In this document: positions 1-9,357 of the stretch, piece after piece | Layout of the letters: each line of letters starts with the position of its first letter | How positions within the stretch are numbered: the stretch's first letter is position 1 | Source of the DNA: an uncultured Acidobacteriota bacterium | GTDB taxonomy: Bacteria > Acidobacteriota > UBA6911 > RPQK01 > JAJDTT01 | Assembly (NCBI GenBank): GCA_951812665.1 | Contig: CATOST010000016.1 | Coordinates: 151,248-215,247, forward strand | Reading direction: 5' to 3' | Length of the DNA stretch: 64,000 nt | Program-made: the position numbers and the translations under genes | Notes under the pieces: model-generated | What the model saw: the letters and a program-made list of their open reading frames with translations, nothing else | What the model was told of the DNA's origin: nothing | Databases searched by the model: none

Positions 1-1115
1 GCACGGTGTCGCTGGAATCGGTGGGTGATCCCCTGAACAGGCTCCAGGACGCCGCTCCTACTTCCGGGTATCGGGAAGCGATCCTTCGAACCCTCGAATC
101 GGCCTTCGCGCCCGGCACGCCTTTTACCGATGCCCAGGGGCGATGGCTCGCCCGGCTCTTTCGAAACCAGGGGCTCATTCTCTTCGACGCGCTTCACCCC
201 GGGTACAAGGGCGCATTGAGACAGGTCTTCGAGACGGCGGTCCTGGAGCGGAAACGTCTGATCCGCTCCCTGCAGACCCGCGGGCGGAAGCTGGAGGCGG
301 ATGGTCACCGGGTGCAGGTGCCCGTGGACAGCTCCGAGTCACTCCTCTTCTGGCTCGAGGAAAGACGGCGTTACAAGTTGGAGTACCGATCCGGAGCTTA
401 TTGGAGCCGCGGAAGCCGCTCTCTCCGGCTGCGGCCGGAAGAGCTGCTGGAACGGATACGAACCGGAGCCGGTGAGTTCGGTCCCAACGTTTTGTTGCGG
501 CCCATCATTCAGGACCATCTTTTCCCTACCGTAGCTTACGTGGGAGGGCCGGCGGAGGTCGCCTACTTCAGCCAGATCGGCGCCATCAGTCCCTACTGGA
601 AGATTCAGTGCTGCGTGTTCCCCAGGGTCGGGGTTACGGTAGTGGACCGGAAGTCCCAGCGGCTGCTGAAAAAGCACTCGCTGGATCTGCTCGAGCTGCT
701 CACCCTGGGCGCCTCCCGAATCACCCAACGTGTCGCCAGGACAGGAGCTTCAAAGCACGTCCTGGACGAGTTCGACCGGATCTCGGAGGTGGTCCGGGAG
801 AGCCTGACCCGGCTCCAGGGGGACATAGTCCGCGTCGATCCGAGTCTCGGCAAGATGGTTCCCAGGGCTTGGAAGCGAGTCTTTTATCAGATGGACCGGG
901 TGGAGAATCGATTTCTGAAGAACTATCGAAACCGCGACCTCGTCGCCGGCCGTCATCTCGACTATCTCCATACCCGTCTTCATCCCGAGGAGAAGCTGCA
1001 GGAACGGATCGTCAACTTCAACCAGTTCCTGATGGAAGAGGGCCCCGGGTTCATCGATGGCCTGTTGGAAACCCTCGACCCCTTCTGTATGGGTCACCAG
1101 GTGATCCATGTGTGA
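1..1115 (+). CDS. bshC: Bacillithiol biosynthesis cysteine ligase BshC, C-terminal part
   Basis: BshC is the putative cysteine-adding enzyme of bacillithiol synthesis, joining cysteine to glucosaminyl-malate in the cytoplasm. The reading frame is open at the left edge (first codon at base 3), so only about 370 C-terminal residues of a family normally near 540 are present. The segment FGPNVLLRPIIQDHLFPTVA followed by YVGGPAEVAYFSQI is the family hallmark. The C-terminal half is rich in charged helices (RISEVVRESL, KNYRNRDLV), as expected for the BshC coiled coil. The stop codon overlaps the start of bshB1 by 8 bp, so the two bacillithiol genes are translationally linked. A GTG at base 6 is just an internal valine codon. 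bshA is not in the window. Confidence 0.93.
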   Translation, partial: TVSLESVGDPLNRLQDAAPTSGYREAILRTLESAFAPGTPFTDAQGRWLARLFRNQGLILFDALHPGYKGALRQVFETAVLERKRLIRSLQTRGRKLEADGHRVQVPVDSSESLLFWLEERRRYKLEYRSGAYWSRGSRSLRLRPEELLERIRTGAGEFGPNVLLRPIIQDHLFPTVAYVGGPAEVAYFSQIGAISPYWKIQCCVFPRVGVTVVDRKSQRLLKKHSLDLLELLTLGASRITQRVARTGASKHVLDEFDRISEVVRESLTRLQGDIVRVDPSLGKMVPRAWKRVFYQMDRVENRFLKNYRNRDLVAGRHLDYLHTRLHPEEKLQERIVNFNQFLMEEGPGFIDGLLETLDPFCMGHQVIHV

Positions 1116-1812
1116 ACAAGTCGACGTTCTCGCAGTGGGGGCGCATCCCGACGACGTCGAGCTGGGTTGCGGCGGGACGCTGCTGCGCCTGAAGTCCCTG
1201 GGTCGCCGCACCGGCGTCGTGGATCTGACACGGGGCGAGTTGGGAACCCGCGGTACGATCGAGACCCGGGCCCTCGAAGCCCGTCGCGCGGCTGCGCTCC
1301 TGGGTCTGGACTTCCGGCTGAACCTGGGGTTGAGGGACGGGAACCTGAGTCTCGATGAAGAGAGCCGACTGGAATTGATCCGAGTGATCCGGCAGTACCG
1401 GCCCAAGCTCGTCCTGACTCACTCCAGATGGGGCCATCCGGACCACGGCAAGGCAACCATTCTGGTCGAGGAGGCGGTTCACCATGCCGGTCTGGCGGCC
1501 ATCGAAACGTCTCAGCGGCGTTTCCGTCCCCGGCGGATCGCCTACTGGACCCATTTCGATCAGCCGGTCTTACCCCATATCGGAGTGGACATTTCGGACC
1601 ACTACGAGCAGAAGGGGCGCGCTTTGGAGGCCTATGCGTCCCAGTTGTATCGCTCGGACTCGAGCGAGCCTGCCACCTATCTCAGCGATCCCCGGTTCCT
1701 GGAACGGATCCGGAGTTTTCACACGCACCTGGGGAGTCTAGTAGGATGCTCCTTGGCGGAGGGTTTCCTCATGTCCCGGCCCCCCCGGATCGGGGACCTG
1801 ACCGATTGCTGA
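1108..1812 (+). CDS. bshB1: Bacillithiol biosynthesis deacetylase BshB1
   Basis: Zinc-dependent PIG-L/LmbE-family deacetylase that removes acetyl from GlcNAc-malate, the step before BshC. The 234-residue length is normal for the family. The metal-binding motif AHPDD is at residues 12-16 and the second metal and catalytic patch HPDH at 110-113. TRGELGTRGT after the first motif is typical of the BshB1 subgroup, as opposed to mycothiol deacetylases. The ATG lies inside the end of bshC (8-bp overlap), which indicates coupled translation. The adjacency of bshC and bshB1 makes the thiol assignment much safer than either gene alone. Deacetylation of another GlcNAc conjugate remains a minor alternative. 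Confidence 0.93.
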   Translation: MCEQVDVLAVGAHPDDVELGCGGTLLRLKSLGRRTGVVDLTRGELGTRGTIETRALEARRAAALLGLDFRLNLGLRDGNLSLDEESRLELIRVIRQYRPKLVLTHSRWGHPDHGKATILVEEAVHHAGLAAIETSQRRFRPRRIAYWTHFDQPVLPHIGVDISDHYEQKGRALEAYASQLYRSDSSEPATYLSDPRFLERIRSFHTHLGSLVGCSLAEGFLMSRPPRIGDLTDC

Positions 1813-1871
1813 ATTGAACGCCCCCCGGCTCCCGGCCAGGTCCGGCGGGCCGCTTCGGGGACGACACCGAG

Positions 1872-3311
1872 ATGTTCGATCGCCAGTCTCAAGTCTACGG
1901 CAACCTCCTTCAGGCGGCGGACATCGCCGTCGCCTTTCTGGCCTTGACCCTGGCCTATTTCTCCCGATCCTTGCTGGTGGAATGGGCGCCGGCCTCGATC
2001 GCGCCCGCATTCCATCCGGATCTGCTGCCCTATTCCCGTTACCTGGTCTATCTGCTGGCCGTGTTGCCGATTTGGATTCCCATCCTCCGCATCACCCAAC
2101 AATACTCTCGCTTCTACCAGGTCTCCGCCTCCCAGCACCTGTTCCGCATCGGCCGCTTCGTCTGCGCCGCCGGTCTTGCCGTGGGTTTCATCGTCTTCGT
2201 GTTCGACCTGGATGTGAGCCGGCCGGTTTTCTTCACTTTCATTGGACTCTCCGGCCTCTTCCTGGGCTTGAACCGCATTCTGCTGCATTGGATCTTTAGG
2301 ACCCGGAACGTCAACGAGCACCATCAAGTCAAGATTCTGGTGGTGGGAATCGACTCCCGGGCTCAGCATGTCAGCCAGGTGCTGGTCCGGTTCCGGAAGT
2401 GGGGCTACCACGTCGTCGGACATCTGGCGCCTGGAGAAACCTGGACCGAGGCCCCCGGGATACGGATTGTGGGATCGCTCAAGGATCTTCCCGACTTGGT
2501 CATGGACCGGCTGGTCGTGGACGAGATCATATTCGTGGACGCTCAGCCCGAGGACAACCGCCAGTTCCAGGAGGTGCTGAAACTGTGTGAGGAACTCGGA
2601 ATCCGGACCCGGATCGCCGCCGACTTCTTCCCCGCATCCACCTCCAGGCTATCGCTCGATTTCCTGGAGGAGCTTCCCCTCATCACCTTCTCCACGGCTC
2701 CGGACCAGAGCGTCGCCCTGGTGGTCAAGCGGATCATGGATTGTGTCCTGGCGGCGGCTCTGCTGGCGCTGGCGGCTCCCCTCATGCTCATGATCATGGC
2801 CGTGATCAAGTTCACCTCACCCGGATCGGTCTTCTATCGTCAGGTTCGGCGTGGGCTCTATGGCCGGGAGTTCCGTCTGGTCAAGTTTCGCACCATGGTC
2901 GAAGGGGCCGAGGACCGGCTCCGGGAAATCCGGCATCTCAACGAGATGGACGGCCCGGTGTTCAAGATGCGCAAGGATCCCCGGGTGACGCCACTGGGAC
3001 GCGTTCTGCGCAGATACAGCATCGACGAGCTGCCGCAGCTGGCAAACGTGCTGAGAGGCGAGATGAGCCTGGTCGGCCCCCGGGCGCCTCTACCCGAGGA
3101 GGTCCGGCACTATTCCCGGAGCCAGCGGCGGCGACTGAGCGTCAAGCCGGGCATCACCTGTCTCTGGCAGATCTCCGGCCGCAACGAGCTGGACTTCCAG
3201 AAATGGATGAAGCTGGATCTTCAGTACATCGACCAGTGGTCCTTGAAGCTGGATCTCTGGATTCTGCTCAAGACCATTCCGGCCGTCGTCTGGGGCCGCG
3301 GCGCGAGTTAG
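1872..3311 (+). CDS. Exopolysaccharide polyprenyl-P sugar-1-phosphate transferase (WcaJ/WbaP type)
   Basis: Membrane enzyme that starts exopolysaccharide or O-unit assembly by transferring a hexose-1-phosphate to undecaprenyl phosphate. The N-terminal half has four hydrophobic segments (about residues 12-35, 52-72, 97-112 and 118-138), followed by a Rossmann-like CoA-binding domain beginning ILVVGIDSRAQHV. The C-terminal bacterial sugar-transferase domain starts near residue 280 with a re-entrant helix and carries KFRTM, then YSIDELPQLANVLRGEMSLV and GPRAPLP. The 479-residue length fits the family. It lies 59 bp after bshB1 and ends 7 bp before the convergent ABC genes. No other glycosyltransferases lie beside it, so substrate and polymer cannot be told. 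Confidence 0.9.
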   Translation: MFDRQSQVYGNLLQAADIAVAFLALTLAYFSRSLLVEWAPASIAPAFHPDLLPYSRYLVYLLAVLPIWIPILRITQQYSRFYQVSASQHLFRIGRFVCAAGLAVGFIVFVFDLDVSRPVFFTFIGLSGLFLGLNRILLHWIFRTRNVNEHHQVKILVVGIDSRAQHVSQVLVRFRKWGYHVVGHLAPGETWTEAPGIRIVGSLKDLPDLVMDRLVVDEIIFVDAQPEDNRQFQEVLKLCEELGIRTRIAADFFPASTSRLSLDFLEELPLITFSTAPDQSVALVVKRIMDCVLAAALLALAAPLMLMIMAVIKFTSPGSVFYRQVRRGLYGREFRLVKFRTMVEGAEDRLREIRHLNEMDGPVFKMRKDPRVTPLGRVLRRYSIDELPQLANVLRGEMSLVGPRAPLPEEVRHYSRSQRRRLSVKPGITCLWQISGRNELDFQKWMKLDLQYIDQWSLKLDLWILLKTIPAVVWGRGAS

Positions 3312-3318
3312 TATCCCC

Positions 3319-5100
3319 TTAAGGAACTAATGCCTCATCCTGATACTGGAGTTGGTAGAGCTTGTAGTAGAGGCCCCGCATCCTGAGCAGTTCCTGATGG
3401 GTGCCTTCTTCCTCGATTCTTCCCTGGCGGAGGACCACGATACGGTCGCAGTTCTGGATGGTGGAAAGGCGGTGGGCGATGACGATGGAGGTTCTCCCCT
3501 CCATGAGCGTGCTCAGGGCGTCCTGGATCAGAATCTCGGTCTCCGTGTCGACCGACGAGGTGGCCTCGTCCAGGATCAGGATTCTGGGATCGTGGGCCAG
3601 GGCCCGGGCGAAGGCCAGCAACTGTCTCTGTCCCACGGACAACGACGTGCCCCTTTCCGTAACCGGCGAGTCGAGTCCCTTGGGCTTCTCCCGAATGAAG
3701 TCCATGGCGTTGACGTGGCGCACCGCGTCCGTCACCCGTGGCCGGTCGATGGGAGCCCTCCACAGCCGGACATTTTCTTCGATGGTGCCGCTGAAGAGAA
3801 AGACGTCCTGGAGCACCACCGCCATCCTTCGCCTCAACTCCCCCGGGTCCAGGTCGGCGATGGGGATCCCGTCAATGAGAATGCCTCCGTCCCGGACATC
3901 GTAAAACCTGCAGATCAGGTTGATCAGCGTGGTTTTTCCCGAACCGGTAGGTCCCACGATGGCCACTCGTTCGCCGGGGGCGATCCTCAGGCTCAAGTTC
4001 CGCAGGACCGGCGTGTCCTCCTTGTAGGCGAACGATACGTTGCGAAACTCGATGGCGCCGCCGCCCGGCGGCAACGGTGTGGGTTCCGACGGGGGCCGAA
4101 CCTCGGCACGAGTGTCCAGGAGCTTGAAGATCCGCTCCGAACTGGCCATGGCGCTCTGAAGGATGTTGAACTTTTCGCTCAGGTCGCTGATGGGCTTGAA
4201 GAAGCGTTCCGAATACTGAAGGAAGGCCACCAGCGTGCCCAGCGTCAGGACGCCGTCCAGCACGCGGCCCCCTCCGTACCAGAGAATCAGGGCGATGGCC
4301 AGAGCCCCCACCAGATTGATCACGGGATAGAACACCGCGTAGTAGAAGATGGATTGAATATTGGCCTGCAGGTGTTCCCGATTCCGTTCCCGGAACTGGT
4401 CGAACTTGCGGTCCTCCTGGACGAAGATCTGGACCACAGGCATGCCGGTGATGTTCTCCTGAAGGAAGGCGTTGATCTTGACCACGCAGGCCCGGACCCA
4501 TCGATAGGAGCCGCGAACCTTGATCTTGAAGATCATGGTGGCCAGAAAAATAAAGGGCAGGACCGAGAAGCTGACCAGGGCCAGTTGCCAATCCCTCCAG
4601 AGCATGACCGTCACGATGCCGCCCAAGAGGAAGATGTCCCCGAAGATGCTCACGACGCCGGCCGTGAAGAGCTCGTTGAGGACGTCCACGTCGTTGGTCA
4701 TGCGGGTGATCAGCCGGCCCACGGGATTCCGGTCGAAATAGCCGACGTGCAGGGTCTGGACGTGACTGAAGATCTGGACCCTCAGATCGTTCATGACCCG
4801 CTGTCCGGTCCAGTTCATCAGCCACGTCTGTGCGAACGAGCACACGAATTGCAGAATCAGGAGCCCGAGGTAGAGCAGTGCCAGAAGCGTGAGACCGGTC
4901 CGGTCGCCGCTGCTGATGTGCTGGTCGATGGCGATCTGGGTCAGGAGCGGACCCGCCAGTTGCAGGGCCGACACCAGGAGCAGCAGAGTGACCGATGCGG
5001 CCACGACCCCGCGGTAGGGGGAGAGATATCCCAGCATCCTCCGGGCCAATCGCCCGTCGTAGACTCGACCCAGGATCTCTTCCTGGTCGTACTCGATCAT
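3319..5100 (-). CDS. ABC exporter half-transporter, consensus-site subunit
   Basis: Fused membrane and ATP-binding subunit of a type IV ABC exporter (MsbA/LmrA-like, YheH/YheI or TM287/288 class). Six transmembrane helices fill the first ~320 residues. The nucleotide-binding domain has Walker A VGPTGSGKTT near residue 383, signature LSVGQ near 488, Walker B ILILDEATSSVD near 510 with the catalytic glutamate, and H-loop IVIAHRLST. The signature deviates from LSGGQ. The start overlaps the end of the upstream ABC gene by 4 bp (ATGA), so the two are probably made in equal amounts and form a heterodimer. The substrate is unknown; drug, lipid or peptide export are all possible. Confidence 0.92.
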   Translation of the reverse strand: MIEYDQEEILGRVYDGRLARRMLGYLSPYRGVVAASVTLLLLVSALQLAGPLLTQIAIDQHISSGDRTGLTLLALLYLGLLILQFVCSFAQTWLMNWTGQRVMNDLRVQIFSHVQTLHVGYFDRNPVGRLITRMTNDVDVLNELFTAGVVSIFGDIFLLGGIVTVMLWRDWQLALVSFSVLPFIFLATMIFKIKVRGSYRWVRACVVKINAFLQENITGMPVVQIFVQEDRKFDQFRERNREHLQANIQSIFYYAVFYPVINLVGALAIALILWYGGGRVLDGVLTLGTLVAFLQYSERFFKPISDLSEKFNILQSAMASSERIFKLLDTRAEVRPPSEPTPLPPGGGAIEFRNVSFAYKEDTPVLRNLSLRIAPGERVAIVGPTGSGKTTLINLICRFYDVRDGGILIDGIPIADLDPGELRRRMAVVLQDVFLFSGTIEENVRLWRAPIDRPRVTDAVRHVNAMDFIREKPKGLDSPVTERGTSLSVGQRQLLAFARALAHDPRILILDEATSSVDTETEILIQDALSTLMEGRTSIVIAHRLSTIQNCDRIVVLRQGRIEEEGTHQELLRMRGLYYKLYQLQYQDEALVP

Positions 5101-6863
5101 GCGATTCCCAACTCCTGTTCCAGCAACTGCTTCCGGTGCATTTCGGCGTAGGGACCGGCGACCTGGAGCAACTCGCGGTGGCGGCCTCGCTGAACGATTC
5201 GGCCTCGATCCATCACCAGGATCTGGTCTGCCCCCTTGACCGTCGAAATGCGATGGGAGATGAGGATGGTGGTCCTGGCGGCGATGACGGGAGCGAGCCG
5301 TTTCAGGATCTCCTCCTCCGTGTAGGTGTCCACACTCGACAGCGAGTCATCCAGGATCAGGATCCCGGGGTCCGTCAGGAGCGCTCTGGCAATGGTCATC
5401 CGTTGTTTCTGACCACCTGACAGCGTCAGCCCTCTCTCACCGACGAAAGTGGACATCTGGTCGGGGAAGCCTTGGATCTCTCCCAGGATGTTGCTGGTGT
5501 GGGCAGCCTCCCGGATGGATTGCCCGGAGGCGTCCGGGACTCCGAAGGTCAGGTTGTCCCGGATCGAATCGGAAAAGAGGAACGTGTCCTGGGGAACGCA
5601 GCCGATGCTCCGACGCAGAGTGGTCAGGGGAATGTCGTTGACGTCCATTCCATCGATGAGAATCCGGCCCCGGGGCACCGGGTAGAGGCGGCAGAGAAGA
5701 TGCACCAAGGTGGATTTGCCGCTGCCGGTGCTGCCCACGATGGCGAGGGTGTTTCCGGGGGGCAGTTCGAACTCCAGGTCCTTCAAGACCGGTGTTCCGT
5801 CGTAGGAAAAGGTGAGGTTCCTGACCTCCACCCGACCCTCGATGGCCTCGACCGGAGGGGTTCCCGCATCCATCACGTCCGGCTGAGTCGTCAGAATCCG
5901 GTTGATCCTGCCCATCGAAGCCGAACCCCGCTCGAAGGTGTTGATGACCCATCCCAGGGCGATGGTGGGCCAGGTCAGCCGGGCCAGGTAGAAGATGAAC
6001 GAGACCAGGTCGCCGAGTGACAGAGCCCCGTCCATGACCTGTCGTCCGCCGTACCAGAGGAGAAAGACGGCCGACAGGCCCAGGAGAAAGGCCAACAGGG
6101 GATAGAAGACCCCCCAGACTTTGACCAGGGCCATGCTCCGCTTCATGTATTCCCGGTTGGCGTCCCGAAACCGGCCCACGAAGGCGGATTCCTGATTGTA
6201 GGCCTTGACGACTCGAATCCCCGAGACGTTCTCTTGAACCAGGGTCGTGAGCATCGAGAACTGTTCCTGGATCTTCTCGAATCTCTGGTGGATCTTCCTG
6301 CCGAAGAACTTGACGCAGTAGGAGACGAGCAGGAGGGGAGCCAAGGTCAGAAGAGCCAAGCCGGCATCGGTCCGGATCAGTATGGTGACGGTAAGGATGA
6401 CCATGAACAGGGTGTTGACCGAATACATGATGCCCGGTCCCAGCACCATCCGTACGGCGCTCAGGTCGTTGGTGGATCGCGCCATCACGTCTCCCGTGGA
6501 ATGCCGCTGGTAGAAGGAGGGCGTGAGCCGCTGCAGGTGCCGGAAAAGGTCGTTGCGCAGGTCGAATTCGATCCGGCGCGAGACGCCGATGAGGATCCAC
6601 CGCATCAGGTAGCGGAAGAGCCCCTCGGCACAACTCAGGGCCAGCAGCAGTGCCGCGTAACGGAGAAGGAGACCGGCCTCGACTCTGCCGGCGAGGAGAT
6701 CATCGACGGCGGATCCCAGGACCTGGGGCGTGACCACTACGGCCACGTTGGTCATGAGGACCATCACCACGCCGACGGCGACGCGGGCGCGGTACTGCCT
6801 CAGGTAGGGGATCAAGGTGGCCAAAGCCCACTCTCGATCGGCTCCGGCTGGCTCAGGGGGCAT
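5097..6863 (-). CDS. ABC exporter half-transporter, degenerate-site subunit
   Basis: Second half-transporter of the pair, with the same order of membrane domain then ATPase domain. Walker A is VGSTGSGKST near residue 376, the signature is canonical LSGGQ near 480, and Walker B is ILILDDSLSSVD near 501, where aspartate replaces the catalytic glutamate. The H-loop LISHRIST is intact. With the LSVGQ signature of the partner, this predicts one hydrolysing and one degenerate ATP site, as in known heterodimeric exporters such as BmrCD and TM287/288. It overlaps the small membrane-protein gene upstream by 11 bp and the partner downstream by 4 bp, so all three look like one operon. Confidence 0.92.
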   Translation of the reverse strand: MPPEPAGADREWALATLIPYLRQYRARVAVGVVMVLMTNVAVVVTPQVLGSAVDDLLAGRVEAGLLLRYAALLLALSCAEGLFRYLMRWILIGVSRRIEFDLRNDLFRHLQRLTPSFYQRHSTGDVMARSTNDLSAVRMVLGPGIMYSVNTLFMVILTVTILIRTDAGLALLTLAPLLLVSYCVKFFGRKIHQRFEKIQEQFSMLTTLVQENVSGIRVVKAYNQESAFVGRFRDANREYMKRSMALVKVWGVFYPLLAFLLGLSAVFLLWYGGRQVMDGALSLGDLVSFIFYLARLTWPTIALGWVINTFERGSASMGRINRILTTQPDVMDAGTPPVEAIEGRVEVRNLTFSYDGTPVLKDLEFELPPGNTLAIVGSTGSGKSTLVHLLCRLYPVPRGRILIDGMDVNDIPLTTLRRSIGCVPQDTFLFSDSIRDNLTFGVPDASGQSIREAAHTSNILGEIQGFPDQMSTFVGERGLTLSGGQKQRMTIARALLTDPGILILDDSLSSVDTYTEEEILKRLAPVIAARTTILISHRISTVKGADQILVMDRGRIVQRGRHRELLQVAGPYAEMHRKQLLEQELGIA

Positions 6864-7521
6864 CGAATCCCCGGATGTGCGGCGCCTCGACCCCGTCGGA
6901 ATCGACGAAGGCCACCTCGTAGCCGTAGAGCAGGGAAGGGGACTTCTCCGAGTACTTCAAACCGAAAGTGCCCGCGGACTCGGGATTCAGCAGGGCCGGC
7001 TTGACCTGGGCCAGGATTTCTTCCAGCAGCACGTCATCCCGTCCCCAGATCCGGACGCGCGCCGAGAGTCCCTTCAGAGGCACCTGCCCCTGATTCCAGA
7101 TCTCCCCCTTGAGGGAGAATCCCGTATAGAACCGATCGTAGGAGAGGGCGACCAGTCTCAGGGGCTCGGTTTCGATGGACTCGACCCCCGTCCAATTCTT
7201 GAGATAGGGGATGGGCACGAAGCTAACGCCCACGAAGGAGCCGACCGCCAACAGCAAGGAAAGCAGCATGACCTGGAAGACGATGCGGTACTCGTTCCAG
7301 GTGGCGGTCCAGGATTCTTTTCGGCGCAGCTTGCTGGAGGTTTCCTCGAGTTTCTCCCGATAGTATCGATCGAACTCCTCCCTGAAGTAATCCTTGAGAC
7401 TGAATTTCCGCGCGCGAATGCGAGCTCGGATCACGAGCAGGAATACCGGAAAGGAGACGAGAAATACCCAAAGGGCGACCTGGAGGGGAAAATCCAAGAT
7501 TCGAAGGACAGGATGATCCAT
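6853..7521 (-). CDS. Two-helix membrane protein upstream of the ABC exporter
   Basis: No family is recognised with certainty. The 222-residue product has an N-terminal hydrophobic segment (about residues 9-32), a very basic and acidic linker (RARIRARKFSLKDYF onward), a second transmembrane segment near 82-103, and a C-terminal domain of about 115 residues that reads as beta-rich. This domain has the pattern GEIWNQGQVPLKGLSARVRI and later FGLKYSEKSPS, reminiscent of FxLYD-type folds that describe changes relative to a reference state. That resemblance is from memory and weak. The gene overlaps the ABC exporter by 11 bp and is probably cotranscribed with it, so an accessory role in export or envelope assembly is the best guess. 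Confidence 0.7.
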   Translation of the reverse strand: MDHPVLRILDFPLQVALWVFLVSFPVFLLVIRARIRARKFSLKDYFREEFDRYYREKLEETSSKLRRKESWTATWNEYRIVFQVMLLSLLLAVGSFVGVSFVPIPYLKNWTGVESIETEPLRLVALSYDRFYTGFSLKGEIWNQGQVPLKGLSARVRIWGRDDVLLEEILAQVKPALLNPESAGTFGLKYSEKSPSLLYGYEVAFVDSDGVEAPHIRGFDAP

Positions 7522-7663
7522 TGGAATTCAGCACTCTCGGAAGAGGTTTTCGAACCGTTCGACCGGCTCGGCGCCGCGAACGAAAGCGTTGTCCGCGACA
7601 GCTTGATTCCGGCGAAAACGAGCGATCTCTAGATCGCACCGGCCGTCTCTCGTCTCTGTCCTC

Positions 7664-8230
7664 TCAATTTCCGGGCGGCTTCGCGGGCGCGCGGCCCTCC
7701 CCGATGGGGGGCAGCCCCAGAATACCCTTGCGACGTTTGTCCAGGGAGAAGTCGGCGCCGTACAGGGCTTGTCCGAAAGCAGTCAGCAACTGCTTCTCCA
7801 CCCGGCCGGTGGAATCGATTTCCACCCACTCCTCACGGCCCAGAAAGTCGCGTTTGAGTGCTTGGATATCGCTGTCGACGGTGACCGTGGTCTGACGCTC
7901 CCGGATCAGACTGACCGACAGATCGTAACGGTAGCGGACCCGAACCCACTCCCCGTCGGGCAGCCGGGGACGGACTCCGATCTTGTCGAGGTGTCCGGCC
8001 GTCAAGGGGCCCGACATGTAGTCCCGGTAGCCGGTCAGGATCTCGCCCCGTTCCCTGTCATTTTTGACCAGCTTCCATTTCTCGCGGTGCAGGACTTCCA
8101 ACATGGCTTTCCACGCCGCCGGAAACGGGACGCCCAGGCGCATCGGAGGTTCGAATCTCTTCTGCGCGTCGACCTGCGTCACGGCCAGAGCCAGGAGAGT
8201 CAATGACGACCAGACCAGCTTGTGTCCCAT
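7664..8230 (-). CDS. Exported protein of unknown function, BamC-like pattern
   Basis: 188 residues with a clear Sec signal peptide ending ...VTQVDAQ near residue 23. The mature part begins with a pattern seen in BamC/NlpB-type helix-grip domains: a conserved entry helix (PFPAAWKAMLEVLHREKW), a segment about escaping degeneracy (GEILTGYRD), then alternating strands with VRVRYRYDLSVSLI and TTVTVDSDIQ. The assignment is only by pattern and could be wrong. It stands alone, 142 bp from the small membrane-protein gene and 89 bp from mltG on the same strand. Upstream at about 8251-8259 on the minus strand is TGATAGACT, an extended -10-like sequence. Confidence 0.6.
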   Translation of the reverse strand: MGHKLVWSSLTLLALAVTQVDAQKRFEPPMRLGVPFPAAWKAMLEVLHREKWKLVKNDRERGEILTGYRDYMSGPLTAGHLDKIGVRPRLPDGEWVRVRYRYDLSVSLIRERQTTVTVDSDIQALKRDFLGREEWVEIDSTGRVEKQLLTAFGQALYGADFSLDKRRKGILGLPPIGEGRAPAKPPGN

Positions 8231-8319
8231 ACCGGTTGTTCCCTGGTTGACAGTCTATCAGCCCGGGGCGGACTGCTGAACCAATTGGAGGCGGGGATTC
8301 ACCGCTTCCGAGTTGGGAG

Positions 8320-9357
8320 TCAGCGCTGGTACCGGCGAACGGCCCGCCGGTGTTCCCGGTAGCTGCTGGAGAAGACGTGGCTGCCGTCGTTCCTGGAGAC
8401 GAAGTAGAGGTGCCTGACCGGCGCCGGATTCAGCGCCGCATCGATGGAAGCGGCCCCGGGGTTGGCGATGGGGCCGGGAGGGAGGCCCGGGTAGAGATAG
8501 GTGTTGTAGGGAGAGTCCAGGGCCAGATCGCTCTGGTGAAGCACTCCGTCGTATTCGCCGGTCTTGCGGATGGCGTAAATGATGGTGGGGTCGCAATCCA
8601 GCTTGAGGTTCCGCCGGAGCCGGTTGTGAAACACGGCGGACACCAGGGGCCGCTCGGCAGGGAGCGCCGTCTCCTTCTCGATGAGGGAGGCCAGAGTGAT
8701 CACTTCCCGAATGGTGAGGCCCAGTTCATCGGCGCGCTTCTGTCGCAGGGGGGTCCAGACCTCCATGAAGCGGGTCACCAGCGCCGAGACCAGCGCCGGT
8801 TCCTGGTGCGCACGCGTGAAGTGATAGGTGTCGGGGAAGAGGTAGCCCTCCAGGTCCGTGGCCTCGGGATCCAGGCCGCCCAGAAGGTCCGTCCGCCCGA
8901 TGAGAGGCTCCAACTCGTGCCGTTGTCCCAATCCCTCCTGGACGAAACGGTCGATGATCTCGTCCATGGTCAATCCTTCGGGGATCGTGATGCGATAGTG
9001 GTGAACCCGTCCCTCCCTCAGTATCCGCACCACTAGGGCCAGGCTGATGGGATTCTCGAAAAGGTATTCTCCAGCCTGGAGCGGGTCGGGACCGCTTATG
9101 CGGACATAGGCTGCAAAAATGAGGTCGGAACGAATGATGTCCGAGCCCTGGAGCAGTTGGCCGATGCTTCTCACCGAAGACCCGAAGGGAACGGTCAGAA
9201 GCCGGTCTTCCGTCGAACCTCCCAGATAAGGTTCGCTGACGCGAGACTCCCACCAGTTGACCGCGGCCAGAACGGTCCCGGCCAGAATCAGGATCGCGAT
9301 CGTCAGTCCGCGAATCACCCGGGGAATTCGGGAAACGCCCTCTCCTCCAGATACCAT
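8320..9357 (-). CDS. mltG: Endolytic peptidoglycan transglycosylase MltG
   Basis: Inner-membrane lytic transglycosylase that cuts nascent glycan strands and sets their length. After a short cytoplasmic tail comes one transmembrane helix (GLTIAILILAGTVLAAVNWW), then a LysM-like region (VPFGSSVRSIGQLL) and the YceG/MltG catalytic domain. ASLIEKETA carries the catalytic glutamate. Other family blocks are EGYLFPDTYHF, VFHNRL, YNTYLYPGLPPGPIANPG and LYFVSRNDGSHVFS. I place the start at the ATG at 9355-9357, overlapping ruvX by 43 bp. A longer frame reaches 9474 but only adds residues that shadow ruvX. The ruvX-mltG pairing is common in bacteria and supports both calls. Confidence 0.92.
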   Translation of the reverse strand: MVSGGEGVSRIPRVIRGLTIAILILAGTVLAAVNWWESRVSEPYLGGSTEDRLLTVPFGSSVRSIGQLLQGSDIIRSDLIFAAYVRISGPDPLQAGEYLFENPISLALVVRILREGRVHHYRITIPEGLTMDEIIDRFVQEGLGQRHELEPLIGRTDLLGGLDPEATDLEGYLFPDTYHFTRAHQEPALVSALVTRFMEVWTPLRQKRADELGLTIREVITLASLIEKETALPAERPLVSAVFHNRLRRNLKLDCDPTIIYAIRKTGEYDGVLHQSDLALDSPYNTYLYPGLPPGPIANPGAASIDAALNPAPVRHLYFVSRNDGSHVFSSSYREHRRAVRRYQR

